The notes under the pieces were generated by a model that saw only the letters and a list, made by a program, of their open reading frames with translations, was not told the DNA's origin and ran no database searches. Made by a program: the position numbers and the translations under genes. From assembly GCF_012396185.1 (NCBI RefSeq), contig NZ_JAAXOW010000002.1, positions 434,001 to 498,000 on the forward strand: a stretch of DNA of 64,000 nt. Direction: 5' to 3'. The stretch comes from Sanguibacter hominis ATCC BAA-789. Lineage in GTDB: Bacteria; Actinomycetota; Actinomycetes; Actinomycetales; Cellulomonadaceae. Shown here piece after piece: positions 32,861-45,137 of this stretch (its first letter is position 1; every line of letters begins with the position of its first letter).

Positions 32861-34081
32861 TCAGCGGCGCACGAGGAGCGGTACGACGGCGTCGAGGATG
32901 ACGTCGGCGACGGCGCGCTTCGTGCCGGTCGCCTCGGCGAGCACCTCGCCGCCCGCGTCGAGGACGTGGACAGCGCTGTCGGACGCACCGAACGTCTTGC
33001 CGCCCGACACGTCGTTGACGACGAGCAGGTCGGCTCCCTTGCGGCGGGCCTTGGCCTGGCCGAGCGCGAGGACCGTGTTCTCAGCGTCCCCGGTCTCCGC
33101 GGCGAAGCCGACGACGACCTGGTCCGCGCGGAGCCGGTCGTGCGCGAGCTCGGCGAGGATGTCGGGGTTCTCGACGAGCGTGATCGTGGGTGGGGCGGAG
33201 CCCGCGACCTTCTTGATCTTGCTGTCCGGGACATTCTGCGGACGGAAGTCGGCGACCGCGGCCGCCATGACGACGACGTCGGCCTGGGCGGCAGCCGTAC
33301 GCACCGCGTCGCGGAGCTCGAGCGCGCTGCCCACGTGGGTCACGGTGACGTCCTCGGGCGCGGGGACGAGGAGGTTGGCAGCGACGAGGTGCACGTCGGC
33401 GCCGCGGGCGCGCGCCGCCTCGGCGAGGGCCACACCCTGGCGGCCGCTCGACCGGTTGCCGAGGAACCTGACGGGGTCGAGGGGCTCCTGCGTCCCGCCT
33501 GCGCTGATGACGACACGTCGACCTGCGAGGTCCTGCGGGACGCCTACGCTGCAGGCGTCGCTCACGAGTGCGAGTGCTGCTGTCGCGATCTCCTCGGGCT
33601 CAGGCAGCCGCCCAGGGCCCGAGTCGGCGCCTGTGAGCCGGCCGACCGCGGGGTCGAGGACGGTGACTCCACGGTCGCGCAACGTCGCGACGTTGGCGCG
33701 GGTGGCCGGGTGGTGCCACATCTCAGTGTGCATCGCGGGCGCGAAGAGCACCGGGCACCGGACCGTCAGGAGGGTTGCGGTGAGCAGGTCGTCAGCGCGA
33801 CCGGCTGCTGCCCGGGCCATGAGGTCGGCCGTCGCGGGCGCGACGATCATGAGGTCGGCACCCTGACCGATCCGCACGTGGGCGACGTCCGGCACGTCCT
33901 CGAAGACGCGGTCCGTGACGGGCTCCCCCGACAACGCCTCCCACGTCGCACGACCGACGAACTCGAGGCTCGTCGCGGTCGGGATCACGCGGACGCTGTG
34001 CCCCGCCTCCTTGAGGAGGCGAAGCAGGTGCACGGACTTGTACGCGGCGATGCCAGCGCTGACGCCGAGCAGGATCCTCAC
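32861..34081 (-). CDS. coaBC: Bifunctional CoaBC (PPC synthetase / PPC decarboxylase)
   Basis: Two coenzyme A steps: joins 4'-phosphopantothenate with cysteine and decarboxylates the product. The N-terminal flavoprotein CoaC domain (about 1-180) has GVSAGIAAYKS, the catalytic His in DVAHVRIG and PAMHTEMW. The C-terminal CoaB domain has ISAGGTQEPLDPVRFLGN and DSKIKK with the key lysine. At 406 residues both halves are full length. Confidence 0.96.
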   Translation of the reverse strand: MRILLGVSAGIAAYKSVHLLRLLKEAGHSVRVIPTATSLEFVGRATWEALSGEPVTDRVFEDVPDVAHVRIGQGADLMIVAPATADLMARAAAGRADDLLTATLLTVRCPVLFAPAMHTEMWHHPATRANVATLRDRGVTVLDPAVGRLTGADSGPGRLPEPEEIATAALALVSDACSVGVPQDLAGRRVVISAGGTQEPLDPVRFLGNRSSGRQGVALAEAARARGADVHLVAANLLVPAPEDVTVTHVGSALELRDAVRTAAAQADVVVMAAAVADFRPQNVPDSKIKKVAGSAPPTITLVENPDILAELAHDRLRADQVVVGFAAETGDAENTVLALGQAKARRKGADLLVVNDVSGGKTFGASDSAVHVLDAGGEVLAEATGTKRAVADVILDAVVPLLVRR

Positions 34082-34111
34082 GACGGCTCGCCGGGCAGGT
34101 TCACCGAGGGC

Positions 34112-34384
34112 TCAGCCCTCGGTCTCCTCGGTGTCGCGGACGGTGAGGAGGCCGGCGTTGATCTCGCGCATAGCGATCGAGAGCGGCTTCTCCTGGTTGC
34201 GGGTCTCGACGAGCGGCCCGACGAACTCGAGCAGGCCCTCGGACAGCTGCGAGTAGTACGCGTTGATCTGGCGGGCCCTCTTGGCCGAGTACACCACGAG
34301 GGCGTACTTCGAGTTGGCGCGCTCGAGCAGGTTGTCGATGGGCGGGTCGGTGATGCCCGTGGGCTGGGCAACGGTTCCAGACAA
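34112..34384 (-). CDS. rpoZ: RNA polymerase omega subunit
   Basis: The 90-residue omega subunit assists RNA polymerase assembly. The family core is visible in [27 protein letters not shown] and the C-terminal conserved helix. The start is a TTG at 34384 with GGAG upstream. It lies between gmk and coaBC, the standard neighbourhood. A possible promoter with CATGAT lies in the 120-base gap from gmk. Confidence 0.94.
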   Translation of the reverse strand: MSGTVAQPTGITDPPIDNLLERANSKYALVVYSAKRARQINAYYSQLSEGLLEFVGPLVETRNQEKPLSIAMREINAGLLTVRDTEETEG

Positions 34385-34504
34385 GATGATCTCCGAGCTT
34401 CGTTCCGAGGTTGTCGCGGACCACCTCCGGCTGGACCGGGCGGGGCAGGTGCGACCAGCAAATCATGCTATCAGGCGGCTGCCGGTCAGGGGTGGAGCGC
34501 CACC

Positions 34505-35098
34505 CTAGTGAGCGACGGGTCGTGGCGTGAGGCCGATGACGCTCACGAGCTCGTCGGTCGCGCGGTGCACGTCGTCGTTGATGATCACGTGGTCGAACTC
34601 GGACTCGGCAGCGAGCTCGATGCGCGCGGTCGCGAGGCGACGCTCGCGCTCCTCGGGACCCTCAGTGCCACGGCCGACGAGACGCCGCTCGAGCTCCTCC
34701 CAGCTGGGCGGCGCGAGGAAGACGAACCGCGCGTCGGGCATGCTCTCACGGACCTGCCGGGCACCTTGGAGGTCGATCTCGAGCAATGCCGGCTCTCCCG
34801 CCGCGAGACGCGCCTCGACAGGACCGCGAGGGGTGCCGTAGCGGTTCCGGCCGTGCACGATCGCAGACTCGAGGAGCTCTCCCCCAGTGTTGAGGCGGTC
34901 GAACTCCTCGGTCGAGAGGAAGTGGTAGTGGACGCCGTCGACCTCGCCCGGGCGCGGCGACCTCGTCGTCGCGGACACCGAGAGCCACACCTCGGGGTAC
35001 CGCTCGCGCAGGTCTGCGGAGACGGTGCCCTTCCCTACCGCGGTCGGGCCCGCGAGGACGGTGAGCCGGGCAGGTGCTGCATGCAGTTGTGCGTCCAC
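34505..35098 (-). CDS. gmk: Guanylate kinase
   Basis: Phosphorylates GMP to GDP. The 197-residue enzyme has the P-loop [10 protein letters not shown], the GMP-binding [20 protein letters not shown], and the lid with [11 protein letters not shown]. The GTG at 35098 lies ten bases after the mihF stop, so the two are co-transcribed. No clear ribosome-binding site precedes it. Confidence 0.95.
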   Translation of the reverse strand: MDAQLHAAPARLTVLAGPTAVGKGTVSADLRERYPEVWLSVSATTRSPRPGEVDGVHYHFLSTEEFDRLNTGGELLESAIVHGRNRYGTPRGPVEARLAAGEPALLEIDLQGARQVRESMPDARFVFLAPPSWEELERRLVGRGTEGPEERERRLATARIELAAESEFDHVIINDDVHRATDELVSVIGLTPRPVAH

Positions 35099-35108
35099 GG
35101 TGGAAATG

Positions 35109-35420
35109 TCAGCCGAACCTCTCGATGAGCGCCTCGGCCTGGTGAGGCCCGAGTCCGCGGATACGACGCGACTGCGCGATCCCGACCTCGGTCATGATCG
35201 CCTGCGCCTTGACCTTGCCCACCCCCGGGAGCGACTCGAGCAGGGCGACGACCTTCATCTTGCCGATGACGTCGTCGGTCTTCCCTGCCTCGATCACGGA
35301 GGAGAGCGAGCCTTGAGAATACTTCAGGCGGTTCTTGATCTCGGCACGCGCCTTGCGGGCCTCGGCGGCCTTCTCGAGTGCAGCTGCGCGCTGCTCGGGG
35401 GTCAACGGTGGGAGCGCCAC
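35109..35420 (-). CDS. mihF: Actinobacterial integration host factor (mIHF)
   Basis: Nucleoid protein of the mIHF type, unrelated to proteobacterial IHF. The 103-residue product has a long N-terminal helix ([20 protein letters not shown]) and the conserved [10 protein letters not shown] plus the helix-turn-helix [17 protein letters not shown]. The GTG at 35420 is supported by GGAAGGTGA upstream and gives the family's usual ~105-residue length. Confidence 0.95.
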   Translation of the reverse strand: MALPPLTPEQRAAALEKAAEARKARAEIKNRLKYSQGSLSSVIEAGKTDDVIGKMKVVALLESLPGVGKVKAQAIMTEVGIAQSRRIRGLGPHQAEALIERFG

Positions 35421-35533
35421 GGGTATCACCTTCCTGAACTGGGGCAAGACCTGCACAACCTTGTGACGAACCTAACTTCGGTAGGCGGATGTCGCAACGC
35501 GCCGGGAGGTGCCTTCACCTGCGCACGAGCGCA

Positions 35534-36409
35534 TCAGGCGCCGCGGAGCGCCTCCCTGGCCTGCTCCGACGCCGCCACGGCGGCCGCCCGCAACCGCGGG
35601 ATGTCGGGGCCGGCGGCAAGGACGCCGCGGGACGACGAGGCGAGGACGGCACCTCGTGCGTCGCCGAAGACGTGCCTCAGCTCGGCCGCCCCTGCGCCCT
35701 GCGCTCCGACCCCGGGCGCGAGCAGCGGCCCGTTGACCGCCGCGAGGTCGGTCGATGTCGTGGTGACGGCCTCCCCCACCGTCGCGCCGACGACGAGACC
35801 GACCGAGCCGAGCGGGACGGCACCCGCGTTGAGCTCGGCTGCGGCCGCCGCGACCGACGCGGCGACCGTCGTCCCGTCGGGCGCCGTCGCGTGCTGGACG
35901 GACGCTCCTTCAGGGTTCGACGTGAGGCACAGGACGAACAGCCCGCGGCCCGTGCTCGCAGCGAGGTCGACCGCGGGCGTGAGCGAGCCGAACCCGAGGA
36001 ACGGCGACACCGTCAGGGCGTCGCCCGCGAGCGGCGATCCGTCGCGCAGGAAGGTCTCGGCGTACGCCGCCATCGTCGAGCCGATGTCACCGCGCTTGGC
36101 GTCGACGATCGTGAGGATCCCCGCGTCGCGCGCCGATGCGACAAGCTCCTCGAGCACGGCGACACCCCGGGAGCCGTGCCTCTCGAAGAACGCCGCCTGA
36201 GGCTTGAGCGCGGCGGCGCTGCCCGCGACCGCCTCGAGCACGCGGAGCGAGAACTCACGCAGCCCGGTGACGTCGTCGGGCAGGCCCCACTGCTTCAGGA
36301 GGCTCGCGTGCGGGTCCACGCCCACGCACAGCGGGCCGTGCTCGTCCATCGCGGCCGCCAGGCGCGCCCCGAAGGGCGCCTCCGGCGACACGAGGGGGAC
36401 GGCCGTCAC
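35534..36409 (-). CDS. pyrF: Orotidine-5'-phosphate decarboxylase, type 2
   Basis: Last step of UMP synthesis. The 291-residue length and active-site string [14 protein letters not shown] mark the type-2 (mycobacterial) form. The substrate-binding [10 protein letters not shown] and [11 protein letters not shown] are present. The GTG start overlaps the carB stop in GTGA. It ends the pyr operon, 113 bases before mihF. Confidence 0.95.
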   Translation of the reverse strand: MTAVPLVSPEAPFGARLAAAMDEHGPLCVGVDPHASLLKQWGLPDDVTGLREFSLRVLEAVAGSAAALKPQAAFFERHGSRGVAVLEELVASARDAGILTIVDAKRGDIGSTMAAYAETFLRDGSPLAGDALTVSPFLGFGSLTPAVDLAASTGRGLFVLCLTSNPEGASVQHATAPDGTTVAASVAAAAAELNAGAVPLGSVGLVVGATVGEAVTTTSTDLAAVNGPLLAPGVGAQGAGAAELRHVFGDARGAVLASSSRGVLAAGPDIPRLRAAAVAASEQAREALRGA

Positions 36410-39400
36410 GCGATCGCCCCGGGCGTCGGCAGGCTCGACTGAGCGAGGGCCGTCATGTGCTCCTGGAGCGACTGCACCTCGAACGGCCCGGACAGGACCG
36501 CCTCGATCGCCTGGACGGCAGCGGAGAGCTGCTGGATCGTCGTGACGATCGCCTTGTCCGCAGCCGTCGTCGCAGCACGGATCTCGTAGCCGTCAGCACG
36601 AGCCCCCTGTCCCGAGGGGGTGTTGATCACCATGTCGACCTCGCCGCGCGTGATGAGATCGACGATCGTGGGCTCTCCCGCAGGGCCTGCGCCCTCCGAG
36701 TGCTTGCGCACGACCGTGGACGGCACACCGTTGCGGCTGAGCACCGCCGCGGTGCCCGCCGTCGCGAGGATCGTGAAGCCCGACTCGACGAGCCGCTTGA
36801 TCGGGAACACGAGGTCGCGCTTGTCGCGGTCGGCGACCGAGACGAACACGTTGCCCGAGGTGGGCAGCCCGCCGAAGGCCGCTGCCTGCGACTTGGCGAA
36901 GGCGGTCGGGAACTGGGCTGACAGGCCCATCACCTCGCCGGTGGACCGCATCTCGGGGCCGAGCACGGTGTCGACGACCGCGCCGTCGGCGGTGCGGAAG
37001 CGCTTGAACGGCAGGACGGCTTCCTTGACCGCGATCGGCTGGTCGAGGTCGATGACCGCCGCGTCACCCTCGGCGGGCAGCACGCCTGCGGCGCGCAGGT
37101 CGGCGATCGACTCGCCGACCATCAGGCGCGCGGCGGCCTTCGCGAGCGAGACGCCGGTCGCCTTGGACACGAACGGCACGGTGCGCGACGCGCGCGGGTT
37201 CGCCTCGAGGACGTAGAGCACGTCGGAGACGAGCGCGTACTGGACGTTGAGCAGCCCGCGCACGCCGACGCCCTTGGCGATCGCCTCGGTCGAGCGGCGG
37301 ATGCGGTCGAGCTCCGACTGGCTGAGCGACACGGGCGGCAGCACGCACGCCGAGTCGCCCGAGTGGATCCCGGCCTCTTCGATGTGCTCCATGACGCCGC
37401 CGAGGTACAGCTCGGTGCCGTCGTAGAGAGCGTCGACGTCGATCTCCATCGCGTCGTCGAGGAACCGGTCGATGAGGATCGGGGCGAGCCGGCCGCCGGC
37501 GAGCGCCGCCTCGCCGAGCGCACGCTCGACGTAGCCGGTGAGGTGCTCGTCGGAGTAGACGATCTCCATGCCACGCCCACCGAGCACGTACGACGGACGG
37601 ACGAGGACCGGGTAGCCGATGCTCGCGGCGATCTCCTTCGCCTGGACGAGGCTCGTGGCCGTGCCGAACGCGGGGGCGGGCAGGCCGGCCTCCTCGAGCA
37701 CGCGGCCGAAGACCGAGCGGTCCTCGGCGGCGTCGATCGCCTCGGGAGACGTGCCGAGGATCGGCAGGCCTGCGTCGGCGAGACGCTGCGCGAGGCTCAG
37801 CGGGGTCTGCCCGCCGAGCTGCACGATGATGCCCTTGACCGGACCTGCTGCGAGCTCCGCCTCGTAGACCTCGAGGACGTCCTCGAACGTGAGGGGTTCG
37901 AAGTAGAGGCGGTCGGACGTGTCGTAGTCGGTCGAGACCGTCTCCGGGTTGCAGTTGACCATGACCGTCTCGTAGCGGTCGGCGAGCGCGAGCGTCGCGT
38001 GGACGCACGAGTAGTCGAACTCGATGCCCTGACCGATGCGGTTCGGACCGGAGCCGAGGATGATGACGGCCTCGCGCTCACGCGGGGCGACCTCGGACTC
38101 CACGTCGTACGACGAGTAGTGGTACGGCGTCGACGCCGCGAACTCGGCGGCGCACGTGTCGACGGTCTTGAAGACGGGCCGGACGCCGAGGGCGCGGCGC
38201 ACCTCGCGGACGACAGCTTCCCCCGCGCTGCCGCCGATGCCGCGGAGCTTCGCGACCTGGAGGTCGGACAGGCCGTGACGCTTGGCGCGCGCGAGCACGT
38301 CGTGCGTGAGCGCGGGCGCGGCGGCGACCTCGGCGGCGATCTCGTTGACGAGCTGGATCTGGTCGAGGTACCAGGGGTCGATCTTCGTCGCGTCGAACAC
38401 CTGCTCGATCGTCGCGCCGGCGCGCAGGGCCTGCTGCACCTGGACGAGGCGCTGCTCGGTGGGCCGCTGGATCGTCACGAGCAGCTCGTCGAGCGCGGCG
38501 CCCGAGGCAGGCTCGCCGTCCCAGTGGAAGACCGTGCCGGCCTTGTCGATCGACCGCAGCGCCTTGCCGAGCGCCTCGGTGAAGTTGCGGCCGAGCGCCA
38601 TGGCCTCGCCGACGGACTTCATGGTCGTCGTGAGCGTGTCGTCGGCAGCCGGGAACTTCTCGAACGCGAAGCGCGGCACCTTGACGACCACGTAGTCGAG
38701 CGTCGGCTCGAACGACGCGGGCGTCGAGCCCGTGATGTCGTTCGTGATCTCGTCGAGCGTGTAGCCGACGGCGAGCTTCGCGGCGATCTTCGCGATCGGG
38801 AAGCCGGTCGCCTTCGACGCGAGAGCCGACGAGCGCGACACGCGCGGGTTCATCTCGATGACGACGACGCGGCCCGTGTCCGGGTGCACGGCGTACTGGA
38901 TGTTGCAGCCGCCCGTGTCGACGCCGACCTCGCGGATGACCGCGATGCCGATGTCCCGGAGCTTCTGGAACTCGCGGTCGGTGAGGGTCAGTGCGGGCGC
39001 GACGGTGATCGAGTCGCCCGTGTGCACGCCGACCGGGTCGACGTTCTCGATCGAGCAGATGACGACGACGTTGTCCGCCTTGTCGCGCATGAGCTCGAGC
39101 TCGTACTCCTTCCAGCCGAGGATCGACTCCTCGAGGAGAACCTCGGTCGTCGGCGAGTAGTGCAGACCCTGGCCGACGATGCGGCGGAGGTCCGCCTCGT
39201 CGTACGCGATTCCGGACCCGAGACCGCCCATCGTGAAGGAGGGACGCACGACCATCGGGTACCCGAGGGACTCCGCGGCGGCGATCGCCTCGTCGATCGT
39301 GTGGATGATCTCGGAGCGGGCGCTCTCGCCACCGCACTTCTCGACGACCTCCTTGAACTGCTGGCGGTCCTCGCCCTTCTCGATCGCGGCGATGTTCGCA

Positions 39401-39750
39401 CCGATGAGCTCGACGTCGTACTTGTCGAGGACGCCGGCCTTGTCGAGCTCGATCGCGGCGTTGAGAGCCGTCTGGCCGCCGAGCGTCGCGAGCACCGCGT
39501 CGGGACGCTCCTTCGCGATGATCGTCGTGAGGACCTCGGTCGTGATGGGCTCGACGTACGTCGCGTCTGCGAACTCGGGGTCGGTCATGATCGTCGCCGG
39601 GTTCGAGTTCACGAGGATGACCCGCAGCCCCTCCTCCTTGAGCACGCGGCAGGCCTGCGTGCCCGAGTAGTCGAACTCGCACGCCTGGCCGATGACGATG
39701 GGGCCCGACCCGATGACGAGGACGGAGTTGATGTCGGTTCTGCGAGGCAC
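36406..39750 (-). CDS. carB: Carbamoyl-phosphate synthase, large subunit
   Basis: Makes carbamoyl phosphate from bicarbonate, ATP and ammonia passed on by CarA. The 1114-residue protein has two ATP-grasp halves: N-terminal carboxyphosphate domain ([27 protein letters not shown]) and the matching second half ([19 protein letters not shown]). A C-terminal MGS-like allosteric domain follows ([14 protein letters not shown]). The start is GTG, three bases after carA. Confidence 0.97.
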   Translation of the reverse strand: MPRRTDINSVLVIGSGPIVIGQACEFDYSGTQACRVLKEEGLRVILVNSNPATIMTDPEFADATYVEPITTEVLTTIIAKERPDAVLATLGGQTALNAAIELDKAGVLDKYDVELIGANIAAIEKGEDRQQFKEVVEKCGGESARSEIIHTIDEAIAAAESLGYPMVVRPSFTMGGLGSGIAYDEADLRRIVGQGLHYSPTTEVLLEESILGWKEYELELMRDKADNVVVICSIENVDPVGVHTGDSITVAPALTLTDREFQKLRDIGIAVIREVGVDTGGCNIQYAVHPDTGRVVVIEMNPRVSRSSALASKATGFPIAKIAAKLAVGYTLDEITNDITGSTPASFEPTLDYVVVKVPRFAFEKFPAADDTLTTTMKSVGEAMALGRNFTEALGKALRSIDKAGTVFHWDGEPASGAALDELLVTIQRPTEQRLVQVQQALRAGATIEQVFDATKIDPWYLDQIQLVNEIAAEVAAAPALTHDVLARAKRHGLSDLQVAKLRGIGGSAGEAVVREVRRALGVRPVFKTVDTCAAEFAASTPYHYSSYDVESEVAPREREAVIILGSGPNRIGQGIEFDYSCVHATLALADRYETVMVNCNPETVSTDYDTSDRLYFEPLTFEDVLEVYEAELAAGPVKGIIVQLGGQTPLSLAQRLADAGLPILGTSPEAIDAAEDRSVFGRVLEEAGLPAPAFGTATSLVQAKEIAASIGYPVLVRPSYVLGGRGMEIVYSDEHLTGYVERALGEAALAGGRLAPILIDRFLDDAMEIDVDALYDGTELYLGGVMEHIEEAGIHSGDSACVLPPVSLSQSELDRIRRSTEAIAKGVGVRGLLNVQYALVSDVLYVLEANPRASRTVPFVSKATGVSLAKAAARLMVGESIADLRAAGVLPAEGDAAVIDLDQPIAVKEAVLPFKRFRTADGAVVDTVLGPEMRSTGEVMGLSAQFPTAFAKSQAAAFGGLPTSGNVFVSVADRDKRDLVFPIKRLVESGFTILATAGTAAVLSRNGVPSTVVRKHSEGAGPAGEPTIVDLITRGEVDMVINTPSGQGARADGYEIRAATTAADKAIVTTIQQLSAAVQAIEAVLSGPFEVQSLQEHMTALAQSSLPTPGAIA

Positions 39751-39753
39751 GTC

Positions 39754-41007
39754 TCAGTTCTCCTTGTCAGCGGCGGTCTTGCCGGCGGTCGCGGCCGAGA
39801 GGCCGCTCGCGCTCCGGGCGCCGGAGGCCATCAGGTCGAGGAAGCGGTCGAAGAGGTACGCGGCGTCGTGGGGACCCGCGGCAGCCTCAGGGTGGTACTG
39901 GACAGAGAACGCCGGGATGTCGAGGCACTCGAGCCCTTCGACGACGTCGTCGTTCAGCCCGACGTGGGACACGACGACGCGGCCGTAGCGCCCGTCGTCG
40001 TGCGGGGCCGTGGCGACCTCGTGGAGCGGCGCGTCCACGGCGAAGCCGTGGTTCTGCGAGGTGATCTCCACCTTGCGGGTGCTCAGGTCCATGACGGGCT
40101 GGTTGATGCCCCGGTGCCCGTAGCGGAGCTTGTACGTGCCGAAGCCGAGCGCGCGGCCGAGGATCTGGTTGCCGAAGCAGATGCCGAAGTACGGCAGGCC
40201 GCGGTCGAGGACCTCGCGCAGGAGCGCGACGGGGTGCTCGGCCGCAGACGGGTCGCCAGGCCCGTTGGAGAAGAACACGCCGTCCGGTTCGAGTGCGAGG
40301 ACGTCGTCGATCGTCGACGCCGCGGGGATGACGTGGACGCGCATGCCACGCTCGGCGAGGCGCTGCGGCGTCATCGACTTGATGCCGAGGTCGAGGGCGA
40401 CGACGGTCTTGCGGGGCTCGCGGCCCGCGAACGCACCTGACGGCTCGACGACGTACGCGACGTCCGTCGAGACCTCGGCAGCGAGGTCTGCGCCCTGCAT
40501 CGACGGCGCGGCCTGGACCTCGGCGACGAGGTCCTCGACACGGCGTGGGTGGCGGCCGTCGAGCAGCGCGGCACCGGAGAAGATGCCGCCGCGCATGACG
40601 CCGCGCTCACGCAGGTGTCGCGTCAGCGCCCGGGTGTCGATGTCGCTGATCGAGACGATGCCCTGCTGGGCGAGCTCGTCGGCGAGGTCGTTCTCGGCGC
40701 GCCAGTTGGACGACCGGCGGGCGGCGTCGCGCACGACGAAGCCGGCGACCCAGATGCGCGTCGACTCGGGGTCTTCGGTGTTCACGCCCGTGTTGCCGAT
40801 GTGGGGCGCCGTCATGACGACGATCTGCCGGTGGTAGGAGGGGTCGGTGAGCGTCTCCTGGTAACCAGTCATGCCGGTGTTGAAGACGATCTCGCCGAGG
40901 GCCGTCCCGACCGCGCCGTAGGCGCGGCCGACGAACGTTCGACCGTCCTCGAGGACGAGCACGGCTGCGTCGGCGGCGAGGGGGGCGGCGTCGAGGACCT
41001 GGGTCAC
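39754..41007 (-). CDS. carA: Carbamoyl-phosphate synthase, small (glutaminase) subunit
   Basis: Hydrolyses glutamine and feeds ammonia to CarB. The 417-residue subunit has its N-terminal CPSase domain ([18 protein letters not shown]) and a C-terminal class I glutamine amidotransferase with the nucleophilic Cys in [16 protein letters not shown] and catalytic His/Glu in VQYHPEAA. The N-terminus overlaps the stop of the small membrane protein gene. Confidence 0.96.
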   Translation of the reverse strand: MTQVLDAAPLAADAAVLVLEDGRTFVGRAYGAVGTALGEIVFNTGMTGYQETLTDPSYHRQIVVMTAPHIGNTGVNTEDPESTRIWVAGFVVRDAARRSSNWRAENDLADELAQQGIVSISDIDTRALTRHLRERGVMRGGIFSGAALLDGRHPRRVEDLVAEVQAAPSMQGADLAAEVSTDVAYVVEPSGAFAGREPRKTVVALDLGIKSMTPQRLAERGMRVHVIPAASTIDDVLALEPDGVFFSNGPGDPSAAEHPVALLREVLDRGLPYFGICFGNQILGRALGFGTYKLRYGHRGINQPVMDLSTRKVEITSQNHGFAVDAPLHEVATAPHDDGRYGRVVVSHVGLNDDVVEGLECLDIPAFSVQYHPEAAAGPHDAAYLFDRFLDLMASGARSASGLSAATAGKTAADKEN

Positions 41008-41552
41008 TTCTGCTCCTTCGGCTCGATGGTCGAGTCTGCGGTGGGGGTGCTGCTCAGCGAGCTGATCGCAGCCTGGAGGCGGTCACGGTCGAGCTCGTGC
41101 ACGGGGCGGAGACCGGTGTCGACGAGGACGTCGGGGGCGTCGCCGGGCTGCCACGTGACCACCACGATGGACTGGTCACCGACGAACTTGCCGACCATGC
41201 CCGAGGATCGGACGGTTCCCCGTACCCGCGAGGCGGGGACGAAGAGGTCGGTCGCGCCGTCGCGCAGCACGAGGAGGCCCTCGGAGCCGACCTGCGCGGT
41301 CCCGCGGCTGCGCACGCCGAGGCCGTGCGCGCCGATCCGCTCGAGCCAGCTGCGCGCGACGGTCGTCGCGACGTAGAGGACGTCGACGGGCGCGAGGATC
41401 TCGTCGCCCACCGTCGTGGGCACGGCGGGAAGGGCAGGGACGACGGCGGCCGTGCGGTCGCCGCGGCGTCGCCAGCTGCGCGCCATGAGCCACAGCACGA
41501 GGACCGTGAGCGCGGCGAGCGCTGCGACGGAGACGGGGACGGGGATCCTCAT
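41004..41552 (-). CDS. Membrane-anchored PH-like protein within the pyr operon
   Basis: A 182-residue protein with one N-terminal membrane helix (about 5-24) and a soluble domain with a PH-like beta pattern ([49 protein letters not shown]). A gene of this kind lies between pyrC and carA in many actinobacteria, but no role in pyrimidine synthesis is known. Both ends overlap neighbours by four bases, so it is an integral operon member. Confidence 0.8.
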   Translation of the reverse strand: MRIPVPVSVAALAALTVLVLWLMARSWRRRGDRTAAVVPALPAVPTTVGDEILAPVDVLYVATTVARSWLERIGAHGLGVRSRGTAQVGSEGLLVLRDGATDLFVPASRVRGTVRSSGMVGKFVGDQSIVVVTWQPGDAPDVLVDTGLRPVHELDRDRLQAAISSLSSTPTADSTIEPKEQK

Positions 41553-42912
41553 CGGGTGACCTCCCGCGGTGCGGGAGAACCGGCCGGAGCGACCGCCTGA
41601 CCGTCGAGCACGGTCGCCCGGCCGCGGAGGAACGTCGCGACGACACGGCCGGGGAGCTCCGCCCCGCGGAAGGGGCTGTTGTCGCTCGTCGTGCCCTGCT
41701 GGCGCGGGTCGACGACCGTGCGTGCGGCGGGGTCGACGACCACGAGGTTGCCGGGCTCCCCCACGGCGATCGGCCGTCCTTGCGGCAGGTCACCGTCGTC
41801 GATGCGTCCGATGCGGGCGGGGTTCGTGGACATGACTCGGGCGACGTCGGACCACGTCATGCGGCCGGTGTCGACCATCGTGGCCTGCACGACGCTGAGC
41901 GCCGTCTCGAGGCCGGTCATGCCGAACGCTGCGGCGTCCCACTCGCAGTCCTTGTCCTCGCGGGCGTGCGGGGCGTGGTCGGTCGCGACGATGTCGATCG
42001 TCCCGTCCGCGAGGCCCGCGCGGACGGCCTCGACGTCAGCCTCGGTGCGCAGCGGCGGGTTCACCTTGAACAGGGGGTCGTAGCCGCGGGCGCGCTCGTC
42101 CGTGAGCATCAGGTGGTGCGGCGTGACCTCGGCGGTCACGCGCAGGCCGCGCGCCTTCGCCCAGCGCACGAGCTCGACGGAGCCCGCGGTCGACAGGTGG
42201 CACACGTGCAGGCGGGAGCCGACGTGCTCGGCGAGCAGGATGTCGCGCGCGATGATCGCTTCCTCGGCGACAGCGGGCCAGCCGCGGAGCCCGATCTCGG
42301 CGGAGACGACCCCCTCGTGCATCTGGGCGCCCTCGGTGAGCCGGGGCTCCTGCGCGTGCTGCGCGACGACTCCGTCGAAGGCCTTGACGTACTCGAGCGC
42401 TCGACGCATGAGGACGGGGTCGTGGACGCACTTGCCGTCGTCGGAGAAGACGCGGACCTGCGCTGCGGAGGAGGCCATCGCGCCGAGCTCGGCGAGCTGC
42501 TCGCCTGCGAGGCCGACCGACACCGCGCCGACAGGGTGGACGTCGACCCAGCCGGCGTCGCGGCCGAGCCGCCACACCTGCTCGACGACGCCCGCCGTGT
42601 CGGCGACCGGGGTCGTGTTCGCCATCGCGTGGACGGCGGTGAAGCCGCCGAGAGCGGCGGCGCGCGTGCCGGTGAGGACGGTCTCGGCGTCCTCTCGGCC
42701 GGGCTCGCGCAGGTGCGTGTGCAGGTCGACGAGGCCGGGCAGGAGGACGAGGCCCTGCGCGTCGACGGTGCGGACGCCGTCAGGTGCGGTCAGTGAGCCG
42801 GCCGTGGCGACCTCGGTGATCGTGCCGTCGAGGACGAGGACGTCGCTGGGCTCGCCGCCGAGGACCTGGGCACCGACGACGAGGACGGACGTCTCGGGGT
42901 GGGGGGCGGTCA

Positions 42913-42913
<1 letters not shown>
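41549..42913 (-). CDS. pyrC: Dihydroorotase
   Basis: Closes carbamoyl-aspartate to dihydroorotate. The 454-residue amidohydrolase has the metal site DLHTHLREPGREDAETV, LHVCHLSTAGS, and TDHAPHAREDK. The length matches the multifunctional class I enzyme of actinobacteria. It overlaps pyrB by one base and the downstream membrane gene by four. Confidence 0.96.
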
Positions 42914-44551
<1,638 letters not shown>

Positions 44552-44675
44552 ACGCCGGGTTCCGGGCGGACAGGCGGACGTGTCCACCGTTCGGTCGCGA
44601 GTCGAGAGGGAGCGAGGTGTGCCGAGGTGGGACCTAGGTCCTCGCGCGGCGGACGGGGCGAGGGAGGATCGAGAG

Positions 44676-45092
44676 GTGATCGACGTGTACTACTACTCAA
44701 GCTCGTCCGGCATGGTGCGGCTGTTCGCCGAACGTCTCGGACGGCCGGTCCACGACCTGTCCCGGCGAGAGGTGCGCACGAGCGTGCCGACGGGACCGTG
44801 GGTGCTCCTCACGCCGTCGTACAAGACCGGGAACGTCGACAACGACACGATCCCGGAGCCTGTCCGGCGATTCCTCGCCCACCCGGAGACGCGTCGCCGC
44901 CTCGTCGGGGTGATGGGGTCGGGGAACCGCAACTTCGGAGAGCACTATCAGGCGGCGTGCCGCCAGATCGCGCGACTGTCGGGGCGGCCGGTCCTCTTCG
45001 AGTTCGAGCTGCAGGGCACGCGGTGGGACGTCGAGGACGCGCAGCGCATCCTCGCGGACCTCGACGCAGCGATCGCGGCGGGGCACGCCTGA
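44676..45092 (+). CDS. nrdI: NrdI-like flavodoxin, without nrdEF nearby
   Basis: NrdI is the flavodoxin that supplies the oxidant for assembling the manganese cofactor of class Ib ribonucleotide reductase. The 138-residue product has the FMN-binding loops YYSSSSGMVRLFAERLG, LLTPSYKTGN and GVMGSGNRNFGEHY. The GTG at 44676 is preceded by GGGAGG with eight bases spacing. Neither nrdH, nrdE nor nrdF is adjacent; it stands alone between two minus-strand genes. Confidence 0.85.
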   Translation: MIDVYYYSSSSGMVRLFAERLGRPVHDLSRREVRTSVPTGPWVLLTPSYKTGNVDNDTIPEPVRRFLAHPETRRRLVGVMGSGNRNFGEHYQAACRQIARLSGRPVLFEFELQGTRWDVEDAQRILADLDAAIAAGHA

Positions 45093-45137
45093 CGCCGTCT
45101 GGCTGCGGCTGGCACGAGCGCGGCACCCCGCCGGTGA

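Noticed and set aside
37363-40440. A 1025-codon open frame opposite carB/carA
   Set aside because: Same antisense effect; carB and carA are unmistakable on the other strand. The long Arg/Asp/Leu-rich product has no recognisable domain.
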